Source: Polytrichum commune (taxonomy: Eukaryota; Streptophyta; Polytrichopsida; Polytrichales; Polytrichaceae). From it: a stretch of 64,000 bases of DNA. Location: the NCBI GenBank assembly GCA_950295325.1, contig OX485808.1, positions 6,388,501 to 6,452,500 of the forward strand, given 5' to 3'. The notes under the pieces were generated by a model that was not told the DNA's origin, made no database searches, and saw only the letters and a list, made by a program, of their open reading frames with translations. The position numbers and the translations under genes were made by a program. This document shows, piece by piece, positions 1 to 12,634 of this stretch; position 1 is the first letter of the stretch; each line of letters starts with the position of its first letter.

Positions 1-3000
1 TTTTATGAAACCGGACTTCTTGAAAGAAATAGGTTCGGGAGCAACAGGTGAAGTGTACAAATCAAGTTGGATGGGACTTCAAAGTGCAACAAAAGTAATG
101 AAAGGTTCTCCAAACTCTCTCAAAGAAGCCAAACTCTTAGCAGGCTTGAGCCATCCGAACATCATCAAATTCATTGGTTGTGGAACTAATGAAAACCTTG
201 AGGACAGTCTTGATGAAGCAAAAGAACTATATTTAGTAATGGAGCTCATGGAGATGAGCTTGGGTAGTTTCTTGAAAAAGCAAAAGAAACCCTTATCATA
301 TATTGTTGCAATCGATATAATGTATCAAATTGCAAAGGGCATGTGTTATCTTCATGACATGTATGTTGCCCATCTTGATCTAAAGCCAGACAATGTGCTT
401 CTAAGCTCCATGAGAATTGCAGGAGTAGAGGGAAATTGTGGCCATGGTTTTGTCAAATTGATGGATTATGATACTTCCAAAATGGAGGTTCAAAGCAAAC
501 CAGAATTACAAAGACACACTATTGGTACACGAAAGTATATGGCACCTGAGATGGGGAACAAAAACAAAGAAGACCCACCTTGTGCGGCATGTCCTTTCCA
601 AGTTGATGTATGGTCATTTGCAATGACATGTTCAGAGATTCTTTCTCTTAAGCAACCATTTTGGGACACGAAAGACATCTTACAAGACATAAAAGATAAT
701 GTCAGGCCAGACCTACCTATCAATTGTAAGGACCTTACCGTGTTGCTCGAAGAATGTTGGGTTGAAGATCCTTCACAAAGGCCAACATTTTCTAACATTT
801 GTAAACGACTCACAACCTTGAAGGAGTTCATGATTGGAACGTATTCGAATGATATACCAAGGTTTGATAAACACCGGTCTATGACCCAACATATGGAAAG
901 GAAATCGGAAGCCTTGAAGCATGTCAAAAACTTCCTTGCTACAAAGAAGGTATGAACTTAAGTTTACTACAATGTGCTTATTGCTTACCTATGAGATGTC
1001 ATGTTTTTATTGTTATTAATTTAATTTGCTTGAAATTGGATTTTGATTATTGAACTCTTCATAGAGGATCCTAACGTGTGTGTTCTTTGTTTAGGCGGAT
1101 GAATTATCAACACAAAATGAAAAATTGGTGGGTCTTGAAACCAAACGTCCTCAAGTGAAAAATCAGCTTAAACAAGTGAATGTGTTGGGTCTCACCGGTA
1201 TGGGTGGAATAGGGAAGACCACCTTGGCTAAGGCTATATTTGATGATGTGAAATCCACATACAATGCATCATGCTTTATTGAACAATTGAAAAACAAAAC
1301 TTCACATGAAGTCCTATGGGAGATTATAGAAAAACTTGAAAGCTTGGACAAAGAAAACAAGCCTAATATGGTGGATGCTCAAGAAAAGGTGAGGGAGTTG
1401 TTGGCCAACAAGAAAGTCATTCTTATATTGGATGATCCACTAGATCAAGATCAAGTGCGTGATATAATTCCAACAAATGCTGAGTTTGTCAACAAAGGCA
1501 CCAATATTATCATAACAACCCGTGATTGGGGCCTACTAAAGGTTTTTGTGGAGGAGAATGGTAGGATAGATGTCAGGGAGTTAGATGGAAGTGCATCAAT
1601 ACAACTGTTTAATTCTTATGCTTATTCGGATGAAGGACAATTGTCACCAGAGTTATTTGATATACGTGACAAAATTGTGGAAGGTTGCAAGGGCTTGCCT
1701 TTAAGCTTGAAAGTCATGGGTGCATTCTTGCAAGGAAAGGAGAGGATTCGAAGTTGGGAAAGGGCTTTCCAAAGGATGAAAAGAGGCAGATGTTTGGATG
1801 GTGATGAAGGGCTTTGGAGTACCTTGAGGGTTAGTTTTGATGCATTAAAAGACGAAGAGAAAAAGTTGTTTCTAGACATAGCATGCTTCTTTCCCATGGG
1901 ATATGAGAAAGATACAACCTTGCGCACATGTGCATCTCCAAGTCATGTGCTTGATGTGTTGGTGGAGAGGTCCTTGGTGAAGATAAATGTACGCGGACGC
2001 CTAGAGATGCATGACCAACTACGTGACATGGGACGAATGATGGTTGAGAAGGAGGAGGTGTACAAGGGTACTCGAATTTGGGATAAAATCATGATTCCTT
2101 TAGCAAATGAACAAGCAAACAAGGTATTCTATATGTTCGCAATTTGAATTAGGTTGTTTGTAGCCAAATTGAGTTGCGAACTTGTTGGTCAAAGGGTTCA
2201 TAACTAAGTTGTTCAAACATATGCTAGATAATCATGTCATATGCATTACAATGGTTTATGTTTTTCTATGTTTGTTGAGGACAACATTTGATTACTATGA
2301 GCAATTCATCTCGAGAGATGTGGTTTTGACATTTTTAATATTTTCAAAACAGATATACCAAAAAATTGAAGGCATTTTAATAGATGGAGAAAAATTTCCA
2401 AGCCTTTTCAGCATTCGCATGGGCAATGTACACCACCAATTCCACTTCCTACATTTATTGATTTGTAGGTCACTCACAACATTACCCGAGGGATTGGAGA
2501 ACTTGACTTCTTTGAGAACCCTGGATTTATCAAGGTGTTCGAGGATGACAACATTACCGGAGGGATTGGGGAACTTGACTTCTTTGAGAACCCTGGATTT
2601 ATCATATTGTGAGAGGATGACAACATTCCCGGTGGGATTGGGGAACTTGACTTCTTTGACAACCCTGGATTTATCAAGGTGTTCGAGGATGACAACATTA
2701 CCGGAGGGATTGGGGAACTTGACTTCTTTGACAACCCTGGATTTATCATGGTGTTCGAGCATGACAACATTACCGGAGGGATTGGGGAACTTGACTTCTT
2801 TGACAACCCTGGATTTATCATGGTGTTCGAGCATGACAACATTACCGGAGGGATTGGGGAACTTGACTTCTTTGACAACCCTGGATTTATCAAGGTGTTC
2901 GAGGATGACAACATTACCGGAGGGATTGGGGAACTTGACTTCTTTGACAACCCTGGATTTATCATGGTGTTGGAGCATGACAACATTACCGGAGGGATTG

Positions 3001-6000
3001 GGGAACTTGACTTCTTTGACAACCCTGGATTTATCAAGCTGTTCGAGGATGACAACATTACCGGAGGGATTGGGGAACTTGACTTTTTTGACAACCCTGG
3101 ATTTATCAAGGTGTTCGAGGATGACAACATTACCGGAGGGATTGGGGAACTTGACTTCTTTGACAACCCTGGATTTATCAAGCTGTTCGAGCATGACAAC
3201 ATTACCGGAGGGATTGGGGAACTTGACTTCTTTGACAACCCTGGATTTATCATGGTGTTCGAGCATGACAACATTACCGGAGGGATTGGGGAACTTGACT
3301 TCTTTGACAACCCTGGATTTATCAAGGTGTTCGAGGATGACAACATTACCGGAGGGATTGGGGAACTTGACTTCTTTGACAACCCTGGATTTATCAAGTT
3401 GTTCGAGCATGACAACATTACCGGAGGGATTAGGGAACTTGACTTCTTTGACAACCCTGGATTTATCATGGTGTTCGAGCATGACAACATTACCGGAGGG
3501 ATTGGGGAACTTGACTTCTTTGACAACCCTGACTTTATCAAAGTGTTCGAGCATGACAACATTACCGGAGGGATTGGGGAACTTGACTTCTTTGACAACC
3601 TTGAATTTATCATGGTGTTCGAGCATGACAACATTACCGGAGGGATTGGGGAACTTGTCTTCTTTGAAAAAGTTGTATTTATCAGGGTGTTCGAGCATGA
3701 CAACATTACCGGAGGGATTGGGGAACTTGACTTCTTTGACAACCCTGGATTTATCAAAGTGTTCGAGCATGACAGCTTTACCAGAGGTATTGGGAAATTT
3801 GACTTCTTTGACAACCCTGGATTTATCATGGTGTTGGAGCATGACAACATTACCGGAGGGATTGTGGAACTTGACTTCTTTGACAACCCTAGATTTATTA
3901 AGCTGTTCGAGCATGACAACATTACCGGAGGGATTGGGGAACTTGACTTCTTTGAGAAACGTGTATTTATCAGGGTGTTCGAGCATGATAAAATTACCGG
4001 AGGGATTGGGGAACTTGACTTCTTTGACAACCCTGAATTTAAGAGAGTGTTCGAGCATGAGAACATTACCGGAGGGATTGGGGAACTTGACTTCTTTGAC
4101 AACCCTGGATTTAAGAGAGTGTTCGAGCATGAGAACATTACCGGAGGGATTGGGGAACTTGACTTCTTTGACAACCCTGGATTTATCAAGGTGTTCGAGG
4201 ATGACAACATTACCGGAGGGATTGGGGAACTTGACTTCTTTGACAACCCTGGATTTATCAAGGTGTTCGAGCATGACAACATTACCGGAGGGATTGGGGA
4301 ACTTGACTTCTTTGACAACCCTTTATTTATCAAGGTGTTCGAAGATGACAACATTACCGGAGGGATTAGGGAACTTGACTTCTTTGACAACCCTGGATTT
4401 ATCAAGTTGTTCGAGCATGACAACATTACCGGAGGGATTGGGGAACTTGACTTCTTTGACAACCCTGGATTTATCATGGTGTTGGAGCATGACAACATTA
4501 CCGAAGGGATTGGGGAACTTGACTTCTTTGACAACCCTGACTTTATCAAAGTGTTCGAGCATGACAGCATTACCAGAGGTATTGGGGAATTTGACTTCTT
4601 TGACAACCCTGGATTTATCAGGGTGTTGGAGCATGACAACATTACCGGAGGGATTGTGGAACTTGACTTCTTTGACAACCCTAGATTTATCAAGCTGTTC
4701 GAGCATGACAACATTACCGGAGGGATTGGGGAACTTGACTTCTTTGACAACCCTGACTTTATCAAAGTGTTCGAGCATGACAGCATTACCAGAGGTATTG
4801 GGGAATTTGACTTCTTTGACAACCCTGGATTTATCAGGGTGTTGGAGCATGACAACATTACCGGAGGGATTGTGGAACTTGACTTCTTTGACAACCCTAG
4901 ATTTATCAAGCTGTTCGAGCATGACAACATTACCGGAGGGATTGGGGAACTTGACTTCTTTGACAACCCTGGATTTATCAAGCTGTTCGAGCATGACAAC
5001 ATTACCGGAGGGATTGGGGAACTTGACTTCTTTGACAACCCTGGATTTATCAAGCTGTTCGAGCATGACAACATTACCGGAGGGATTGGGGAACTTGACT
5101 TCTTTGACAACCCTTTATTTATCAAGGTATTCGAAGATGACAACATTACCGGAGGGATTAGGGAACTTGACTTCTTTGACAACCCTGGATTTATCAAGTT
5201 GTTCGAGCATGACAACATTACCGGAGGGATTGGGGAACTTGACTTCTTTGACAACCCTGGATTTATCATGGTGTTGGAGCATGACAACATTACCGGAGGG
5301 ATTGGGGAACTTGACTTCTTTGACAACCCTGACTTTATCAAAGTGTTCGATCATGACAGCATTACCAGAGGTATTGGGGAATTTGACTTCTTTGACAACC
5401 CTGGATTTATCAGGGTGTTGGAGCATGACAACATTACCGGAGGGATTGTGGAACTTGACTTCTTTGACAACCCTAGATTTATCAAGCTGTTCGAGCATGA
5501 CAACATTACCGGAGGGATTGGGGAACTTGACTTCTTTGAGAAACGTGTATTTATCAGGGTGTTCGAGCATGACAACATTACCGGAGGGATTGGGGAACTT
5601 GACTTCTTTGACAACCCTGGATTTATCATGGTGTTGGAGCATGACAACATTACCGGAGGGATTGGGGAACTTGACTTCTTTGACAACCCTGACTTTATCA
5701 AAGTGTTCGAGCATGACAGCATTACCAGAGGTATTGGGGAATTTGACTTCTTTGACAACCCTGGATTTATCAGGGTGTTGGAGCATGACAACATTACCGG
5801 AGGGATTGTGGAACTTGACTTCTTTGACAACCCTAGATTTATCAAGCTGTTCGAGCATGAGAACATTACCGGAGGGATTGGGGAATTTGACTTCTTTGAG
5901 AAACGTGTATTTATCAGGGTGTTCGAGCATGACAACATTACCGGAGGGATTGGGGAACTTGACTTCTTTGACAACCCTGGATTTATCAAGGTGTTGGAGC

Positions 6001-6516
6001 ATGACAACATTACCGGAGGGATTAGGGAACTTGACTTCTTTGCCAACCCTGGATTTATCAAGGTGTTTGAACATGACAACATTACCGGAGGGATTGGGGA
6101 ACTTGACTTCTTTGACAACCCTGGATTTTTCAAGGTGTTGGAGCATGACAACATTACCGGAGGGATTGGGGAACTTGAGTTCTTTGAAAACCCTGGATTT
6201 ATCAGGGTGTTCGAGCATGACAACATTACCGGAGGGATTGGGGAACTTGACTTCTTTGACAACCTTGAATTTAAGAGAGTGTTCGAGCATGAGAACATTA
6301 CCGGAGGGATTGGGGAACTTAATTTCTTTGACAACCCTGGATTTAAGAGAGTGTTGGAGCATGACAACATTACCGGAGGGATTGGGGAACTTGACTTCTT
6401 TGAAAAACTTGTATTTATCAGGGTGTTCGAGCATGACAACATTACCGGAGGGATTGGGGAACTTGACTTCTTTGACAACCCTGGATTTATCAAGGTGTTG
6501 GAGCATGAGAACATTA
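1..6516 (+). CDS. Kinase-NB-ARC-LRR receptor, partial copy (5' cut by window, 3' cut by gap)
   Basis: This is the kinase, NB-ARC and N-terminal LRR part of the same gene found complete on the minus strand at 25738-35375. Exons read 2-949 (kinase), 1095-2123 (NB-ARC) and 2353-6516 (LRRs). Introns are 950-1094 and 2124-2352, both GT-AG and phase 0. Seen motifs: Gly-rich loop IGSGATGEV, catalytic loop HLDLKPDN, MAPE, P-loop GMGGIGKTT, ILILDD, IIITTRD, GLPL, FLDIACFF and EMHDQLRDMG. Position x here corresponds to 34708-x in the other copy with no net indel, introns included. The only differences I found are three bases at 5629-5636. The array runs into the N gap. I read this as a duplicated contig end rather than an independent locus, but a recent real inverted duplication is not excluded. 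Confidence 0.9.
2470..6516 (+). repeat. 72-bp coding minisatellite (LRR array), first copy
   Basis: About 56 tandem units of exactly 72 bp, each encoding one 24-residue LRR with consensus LTTLPEGLGNLTSLTTLDLS followed by x-C-S-S-M. Units are mostly over 90 percent identical and no length variant was seen. Blocks of several units recur: the variant carrying GACAGC(A/T)TTACCAGAGG occurs at 3771, 4563, 4779, 5355 and 5715, always at multiples of 72 bp. Amplification of multi-unit blocks by unequal exchange would explain this. The array is truncated by the gap. Confidence 0.95.
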
Positions 6517-6716
6517 NNNNNNNNNNNNNNNNNNNNNNNNNNNNNNNNNNNNNNNNNNNNNNNNNNNNNNNNNNNNNNNNNNNNNNNNNNNNNNNNNNNN
6601 NNNNNNNNNNNNNNNNNNNNNNNNNNNNNNNNNNNNNNNNNNNNNNNNNNNNNNNNNNNNNNNNNNNNNNNNNNNNNNNNNNNNNNNNNNNNNNNNNNNN
6701 NNNNNNNNNNNNNNNN
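6517..6716. other. Assembly gap, 200 N
   Basis: A run of exactly 200 N. The round number suggests a placeholder of unknown true length. It separates the LRR array on the left from an unrelated dispersed repeat on the right. Order and orientation of the two flanks are therefore a scaffolding inference. Confidence 0.98.
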
Positions 6717-6939
6717 CGTGTCATGCTCACATTCACCAAGACCCACTTGTATCCCATGTGGAAACTAGTTAGTATCGGCACTTGTGATTATGCAACAGAG
6801 AGCCCTCTACGGTAACCTCACGGGCTTGTAATACGAGCTTCGACACAAAGAGGGCTCGAGAGGCATGATGTTGGAGTGGTCTTTAGGTATACAACGGACA
6901 ACGTGGTGGTGGTGGTGGTGATGGGTGACGTTTCCCAAC
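6717..6939. repeat. Dispersed repeat R1, left part
   Basis: About 90 percent identical to 51936-52160, sharing for example CGTGTCATGCTCACATTC and GGTATACAACGGACAACG. The repeat is interrupted by the solo-LTR insertion at 6945-8373 and resumes at 8374. No coding function is recognised, although short ORFs run through both copies. Confidence 0.8.
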
Positions 6940-7384
6940 ATTCCTATGAGCCCAAAATGAGTGCTCATATTTGTTTTATGTTTAGAATTTAATTAGAATT
7001 GCAATTGGAGTGTTATTGAAACAATCAAAAGTATAAAAAGAGTGAGGCTTGGTGTGGATTTATGTTTAGGCCTTAAGCCATTTTGTGTGGTGAATTAGAA
7101 GCTTAGTGACATTAGGGAGTGTTTTGATTAAAGGAGTAGTGCTTGATGAGGCAAGGGGAAGTGCCTTTGATTTAAATGTTTGAATTAGAACATGTTCTTG
7201 TTGGTTTAGGGGGTGAAGGTTTAGTGGATAGGATAAGGTCCTACTAAGTAGGAGAGGATTAGAAGGTTGTGGTCTTGGGTGCACCTTCCTTCACTCCTAT
7301 CCTCTCACCCTCGTCCTCTCTCTCCCTCATTCCATTTCTCTCTTCTCATCCTCTTCCTCCTCCTCTCTTCACTTCTTTTTCTCT

Positions 7385-7421
<37 letters not shown>

Positions 7422-8378
7422 AGGAAGTTGAGCTCTTAGAGCTCGGGAAAAAAATGTGGAATTAGGTAGGGGACTTAGTGGGATTAGTGGAATTAGTGGA
7501 ATTAGGTAGGTGAATTAGGGGGAGGCCTTGGAGAAACTCTCTTTTGTTCATTTTCTGGTTTTTGTGGTTGAGGGTGGAGAAGCTTAGTTAGAAGTAGCCG
7601 CAGCTAAGGAGCTGGGTTTATTTAATTAGAAGTAAGGAGCTGGGTTTATGAAGGAGCTGGGTTTATTTAGTTAGAAGTAGCCGCAGCTAAGAGCTGGGTT
7701 TATTAGTTAATTAGTGCCTACTAGCCTAATTAGCCTCCCAGTTAATTAGTCTTTGGTTAGTTCAAGCTACACCCTACCTTAGATTGTTGGTTAAGTGTGT
7801 GGCTACATGGTGGCATTAAGATACAAAGTTGGTGCTAAGCTACGGGGTTGACATTAAACGTGGAGTTGACACTAAGTTGCGGAGCGGGCATCAAGTGAGG
7901 GGTTGCTATCAAGCTGAGGAGTTGCCCATTAATTCATGGATTCAACAAGTGAAAGTTTTGCTAAGACCGAAAGCTCAAGAGGAATATCGGCAAGGGCATG
8001 TGTGGCAAAGACTATGACTTGGGAGCTTGAGTCGGCTAAGGGAGTAACCATACACGATACTAGTGGTATCGAGGCATCATTGTGTCAAGCAAAGTGTGAA
8101 GCTAAGAAAGTTTCAAAATAAATGAAAATCATTTAAAATGAGGAGTAGTGAGCTAGTCACTCTCACATGGAGAGTGGAACACGCTCTAAGGGGTGAGTAG
8201 GAGGAAGGGTGCTTGTGAACTCTTGGAAGAAGTTAATAAAGACTAGCACGACTAGTGCATTGGTGGAGAGTTGAAGTTGAATTTCATGTTTCTACGATTC
8301 TCGACATAAGACATGTGATTCTCAAACCCATACCCGGACTAGGACGCTCAAGGGTGGTGGGTTTGGCCTCACAATTCC
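6940..8378 (+). mobile_element. Solo LTR-like insertion 1 (6945-8373) with 5-bp TSD
   Basis: The element begins TATGAGCCC and ends GGCCTCACA, and is flanked by ATTCC at 6940-6944 and 8374-8378. The uninterrupted R1 copy at 52.1 kb lacks it, so the empty site is visible in the same window. The termini match those of the elements at 13020-14897 and 56417-58001. Inside are a TATA-like TATAAAAAG at 7032-7040, a CT-rich tract at 7285-7425, and GAGCTGGGTTTATT repeats near 7610-7700. A single LTR between target duplications is the usual product of recombination between two LTRs. No gag or pol sequence is present. Confidence 0.8.
7385..7420. repeat. CT dinucleotide tract
   Basis: Run of CT repeats within a longer pyrimidine-rich stretch in solo LTR 1, downstream of its TATA-like box. 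Confidence 0.85.
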
Positions 8379-8467
8379 CCATGGTCTCTGAAAGGTGGGG
8401 GTTCCACATTAGAATGATGTGTCATATGCATAGATGGAAAGGATCGGGATGGCTTGGGCCCATACTA
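8374..8467. repeat. Dispersed repeat R1, right part
   Basis: Continues the R1 homology after the LTR insertion. It matches 52160-52247 with the same order of motifs (GAATGATG, GTCATATGCA, GGGCC) and ends in the TA target of the next MITE. Confidence 0.75.
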
Positions 8468-8609
8468 CTGTAAATATCGTATGTAATGTCACTTGCTAGG
8501 TGGAGTTACCAAATGCTATATCTTTTTGCTCGTAATGTAATATCTAACCAAGTAAAGTTATTGATGCTCTATTATGCTCAAACAAACAATTTGACCTTTA
8601 ATGAACAAT
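8468..8609 (+). mobile_element. TA-target MITE, truncated copy
   Basis: Starts after TA at 8466-8467 with the terminus seen in the copies at 46724, 52248 and 61368, including the GTCACTTGCTAGGTGGAG stretch and the internal AAACAAACAATTTGACC. The right terminus is missing because R2 sequence replaces it at about 8610. Confidence 0.7.
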
Positions 8610-8895
8610 TTTGAGTCATAAAGCGAGGAGGAATGAGCGGTTATGCAAGACTCTAGACATTGGTATTATGATCGGGCCAACTTTGGGCTTCAAAAATTCG
8701 CAATAATTTCAATTGAAGAAATAAAGTTACCAAAAAAATTGCAGGCCTCCGGATTCTTATCTTCTTACACAAGAAAAATCTGCACGGCCTCGTACTTCTC
8801 CACATCCAACGCATAAGCTCTTAATTGATAGATGATGGGCGCCTCTACTCTATAACCAATGAAATAAGCGAGTTTGCATTTGTTTAGGAGAAGTA
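8610..8895. repeat. Dispersed repeat R2, copy 1
   Basis: Shares GAGGAGGAATGAGC, a CTCTAGACATTGG stretch and GGGCTTCAAAAATTCGC with copies at 8981-9415, 12635-12815 and 63190-63420. Short ORFs through it are not conserved, so I regard it as noncoding repeat DNA of unknown type. Confidence 0.7.
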
Positions 8896-8980
8896 TGACT
8901 GATACAATAAGAGAGTTCGCATAATACATACAAACTTTCACTTTGTTTGCCAAAAAAAATATTGTAGAGGCCATCATTTC

Positions 8981-9415
8981 CCAATCATCACCCCACCAGC
9001 AATCTATAGGGTACTACAATTTCGATCATGCTAGGATTGAATTTTTTATCACGTTGGGATTAAATTTCAATTGGACTAGGACCAATAGTGCCATGACACA
9101 TGCCATGGTCTTGAGTGCTAAAGTGAGGAGGAATGAGCAGTTATGGCATACTCTAAACATTGGTGGTATGTGTGGGCCAACTTTTGGCTTCAAAAATTCA
9201 AAATATTTTCAATTCAAGGAATAAAATTATTGAAAATGTCGCAATCCTCGTGATTTCTATCTTCCTACATGGGAAAAATTGCACAACCTTATACTTCCCC
9301 AAATTTGGCATAGAATCTCTTAAGTTATTGATTATGGGCCCCTCTACTCCGCGGTCATGTCACTCTATAAGATTTTTGTGCACCACATGCGGCGAAGGGG
9401 TATTTGTTTAGGGGC
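8981..9415. repeat. Dispersed repeat R2, copy 2
   Basis: The longest R2 copy. It begins with AATCTATAGGGTACTACAAT, which is absent from copy 1, and includes the AAAGTGAGGAGGAATGAGC core. The direct arrangement with copy 1, separated by about 85 bp, suggests tandem or local insertion. Confidence 0.7.
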
Positions 9416-9876
9416 TACTTACCTCCGAGGCACAAATTAGACTCTTTGTATAATTAGTTAATTATGTACAATGGTCCAATTTTTTGCAACCTACCATTAT
9501 TTGTAATACCCATATCATTGTAATTTTTTGTAGTCTCTATTATTTTTAGTCAAAAAAATTTAACTCAAAGATGTATGCAATGCAAAAGTGGTGGAGAAAA
9601 TCATGGCAAAAATAAGGAGAGAAGCCACCAAGAGAAGTATGGAAGAGAGTTAGGCTTAGAATTTCATCCATCCCACGTGAGGCATGCGTACAAAATTGAT
9701 CCTATCAAACATACATCCTAGGATCCTTATTTTGAGCCCCTATATTATTTTTACAAAAAAAAATTCTCCACAATTTAAACCTGTCTACTTTACTTGTAAT
9801 GGGATTGTCTACTTTAAATGAACCCTTCATTATTTGAAATTATTTTATAAATTTTATGTCAAACAAATTTTATTAA
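9416..9876. other. No gene seen
   Basis: AT-rich intergenic sequence. No supported ORF, RNA gene or clear repeat boundary. Confidence 0.6.
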
Positions 9877-10099
9877 CACTAGTTTTGTTAAAAGTGCAAT
9901 TCAATATGTGAAAGTGCACATGAACAAATTATTGCAAACGCATAAATTTTGATGAAAATATGACCATATTATAATTATCTTGATTATAAATAATGAAATT
10001 GTAAATTTTGGTATATTTATTTCAATGTGCTTGGTCATTAATCAAATTATAATGAGGTAAGACTCGATTGACAATCTATTTGATAAAGATATTGCGTGT

Positions 10100-10470
10100 A
10101 GTTGGAGGTATGAAATGTGCCTCACTCCCTTAGACTTAGAGAAAGTTACTTATTGATTCAAAGAATGTGACATGTGCCTCACCCTCTCAAACCCGAACAA
10201 AACTAATTACTAATGTAGAGGGTATGATATGTGCCTCACCCCCTTGAACCTCAACAAAAGTAATTACCCTTATAGAGGTTGTAACATGTAGCTCACCCTT
10301 TCAAACCCGAGCAAAACCAATTACCATTAAAGATGATGTAGCATGTGCATCATCCCCTCAAACCCGAGCAAAGCTAATTATTATTATAAAGGGTGTGGCA
10401 TGTGCCTCACCCCTACATAGCCGAACAAAGCTAATTACTATTGTAGAGGATGTTTCTAATTACCATTATA
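10100..10470. repeat. Imperfect tandem repeat, left subterminal array
   Basis: Six or seven units of about 58-62 bp, each containing a variant of CATGTGCCTCACCC, then CAAACCCGAGCAAA, then AATTAC(T/C)ATTATAGAGG. It lies inside the CACTA-like element. Confidence 0.8.
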
Positions 10471-11404
10471 AAGGATTTAGGTACAAGTGGAATGGCGCCA
10501 CCGGCGCACTCAAAGAAGTTCAAGTCTAAATTCCTAAATATGTGCATGGTATAACAATACAAACTTGGTCAACACATATAAGATTAAAAATTGCACATTT
10601 GAACTTACCTAAAACGCCGCTTAAGGTTTAGGTCAAGTTCTCTTGCTTTTGTCTACCTGCTTCTCTTTTATGTTGTTGTTCTTCTCCGACGCCGCTCTTT
10701 TCCGACGCATGTCTACTCCAGCGCTTGCTTTCTCTCGCTTTAATGATTTACAACGTCAATATTGTTTTCCTTGGTACCCACTCATGCCTTGATTTGATTG
10801 TTGTGTAATATAAAGTTTTGGGTGTTTCACTAGTACTAATCATCTAACTTGTTGCCATTGATTCTTGTCACTTCAGCTCTATCATCTAGTTGCATGTTCT
10901 CACACAAATGCACTTCAACAAACAACTCCAATGTCTTCATTTGTTGCTCATCTAACTTTTGATTCTACCTTCGACTTCTATAGACGCCTGAATTCCAAAT
11001 CTCATATCAAGATATACTTAGCATTGCATTTCACGCTTACTCTCGATCAAATTCAAGGTATACTTCAATTCAACACTTTCATTGAAAAAAATACCTAGTT
11101 CTTCATAGTCTTTTACTTTCAGATCTAAATATGAATTTGTTTCTATGAAAATAACATAATTTATTAATTGGTCAAAAAACAGCGTACACTTATCATATAT
11201 AGTTCACAATCTAAAATTTTAGTTATAAATACCTTATCCTCATTTTGAAAACTTTTAAATATGTGATCCTCACCTTCATTTTAAACCTTCAAAATCAATC
11301 CGCCTCTTCTCCAATTTTAAAACTCTAAATTTCTTTTTCCCATCTACAGTTAAAAAATATTAAATCACCCCTAATTAATCATTCTAAAATTTTGAACTTG
11401 TGGT

Positions 11405-11840
11405 TTAAGGTGAGGCACATGCCTCACCTTTGTTAACAAATCTGGATTTCTTTCAATTAGTGGTTTTCTAATAGAGGCATATGCCTTTGCCTTGTTAACA
11501 AAATTGATTTATTTTAAACTTATTTATGGTTTTCACGGTAAGGCACATGCCTCACCCTTGTTGACAGAACTGATTTTTTTTTTTGAACTCGTGATTTTTA
11601 GGGTGAGGAACATGCCTCACCCTTATTAACACACTTTAATTTTTTTCTTCTGAACTTGTGATATTAAACTAAGACACATGCAATTTGAATACCAAATTAT
11701 TTTCATTGATTGTATGAATTTGTTAAGTTTACCACCATGTCTATGAGAATCTCAACTTAATATGTTTCTACTAGTGTTTGTTTCAATTTAAAAATTTAAA
11801 AATTTATATTTATGGGGAATGAGGCACATGCGTTACTCCT
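11405..11840. repeat. Imperfect repeat with palindromic core, right subterminal array
   Basis: Four or five units of about 75-90 bp built around GTGAGGCACATGCCTCAC-like cores followed by TTGTTAACA. The core is the inverse of the motif at the left end of the same element. Confidence 0.75.
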
Positions 11841-12316
11841 TTAATTGAATTTATTGATTTTAGAGTTTTAAATATAAGGTGATACAAGTATGTCGTAATT
11901 TTCTTTAAAATCATCAACTTCAATGTTATTGCTTTTATGGTGAAGTATGTGTTGTGCCACTTAGTTCCAATTTATTTTCATGTGTTTAGCCAAAGCGTGA
12001 GGTGCATGTGTCGCACTTCTCATGTAATTCACAAACAATAAATTTTAAGCTATGCACAAAGGGGATGTGTTTTTAACTCTTTTGATTTATTTTAAAATTT
12101 AATTTTTTTGACTAAAATGGTGAATCACAATATAAACATGACGGTCATATAGTGTACAAGGCTTGTTTTGGAATTATTTGAAACTAATAATATTCAAAAG
12201 TATTTATGCCAAAGTATGAATTTATTGCATATTCATTTCAAAATGTGAGAATAAAATACTTAAGATTATTTCCAAAAAAGTGCACATGCTCATGTGCACT
12301 TTTAACGAAACCGGTG

Positions 12317-12634
12317 TCTTAATCCTCCCTATATTATGGCACACATCGTTTTTAAAATGCACTAAGTGAACTACCCATGTTGACATGTTGTACTCTAGAT
12401 CTCATCTATGTCGGTATTACATAACCCTAGTGAGCAGTTAAATGGACTTGGTCAACTTTGGATCCCTCGACCTTACATACAATATTAAGTGTAGTGTTGC
12501 TTGCATGTTTCACCCTCCCCCATAAGTAGGTGTCACGAAACTTTACCCCTTGAGACTTCGGTGGGGTTTTCCCCCCATCAACCAAAAGACCATCCCTACT
12601 TTTCATCCAATCCTTGTATAGTAAAGGTACCTAT
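12317..12634. other. No gene seen
   Basis: Intergenic, with no supported ORF or repeat boundary. Confidence 0.5.

Larger units (their letters stand above)
9877..12316. mobile_element. Nonautonomous CACTA (En/Spm)-like element
   Basis: The 22-bp ends are inverted and match at 19 of 22 positions: the left starts CACTAGTTTTGTTAAAAG, and the right end read in reverse starts CACCGGTTTCGTTAAAAG. Each end carries an array of short related motifs in opposite orientation: ATGTGCCTCACCC-type units about 60 bp apart at 10100-10470, and the near-palindrome GTGAGGCACATGCCTCAC at 11410-11640. En/Spm-type elements are known for such subterminal arrays bound by their transposase. No transposase is seen and the 3-bp flanks (TAA and TCT) do not match, so the copy is old or the superfamily call is imperfect. 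Confidence 0.6.

Noticed and set aside
2295..5341. Long antisense and second-frame ORFs over the LRR array as genes
   Set aside because: They arise from the 72-bp stop-free unit. Only the LRR frame connects to NB-ARC and kinase through phase-0 introns and has a recognised fold.
2470..6516. CRISPR-like repeat array
   Set aside because: Units are contiguous 72-bp coding repeats without unique spacers, in a eukaryotic gene with introns.
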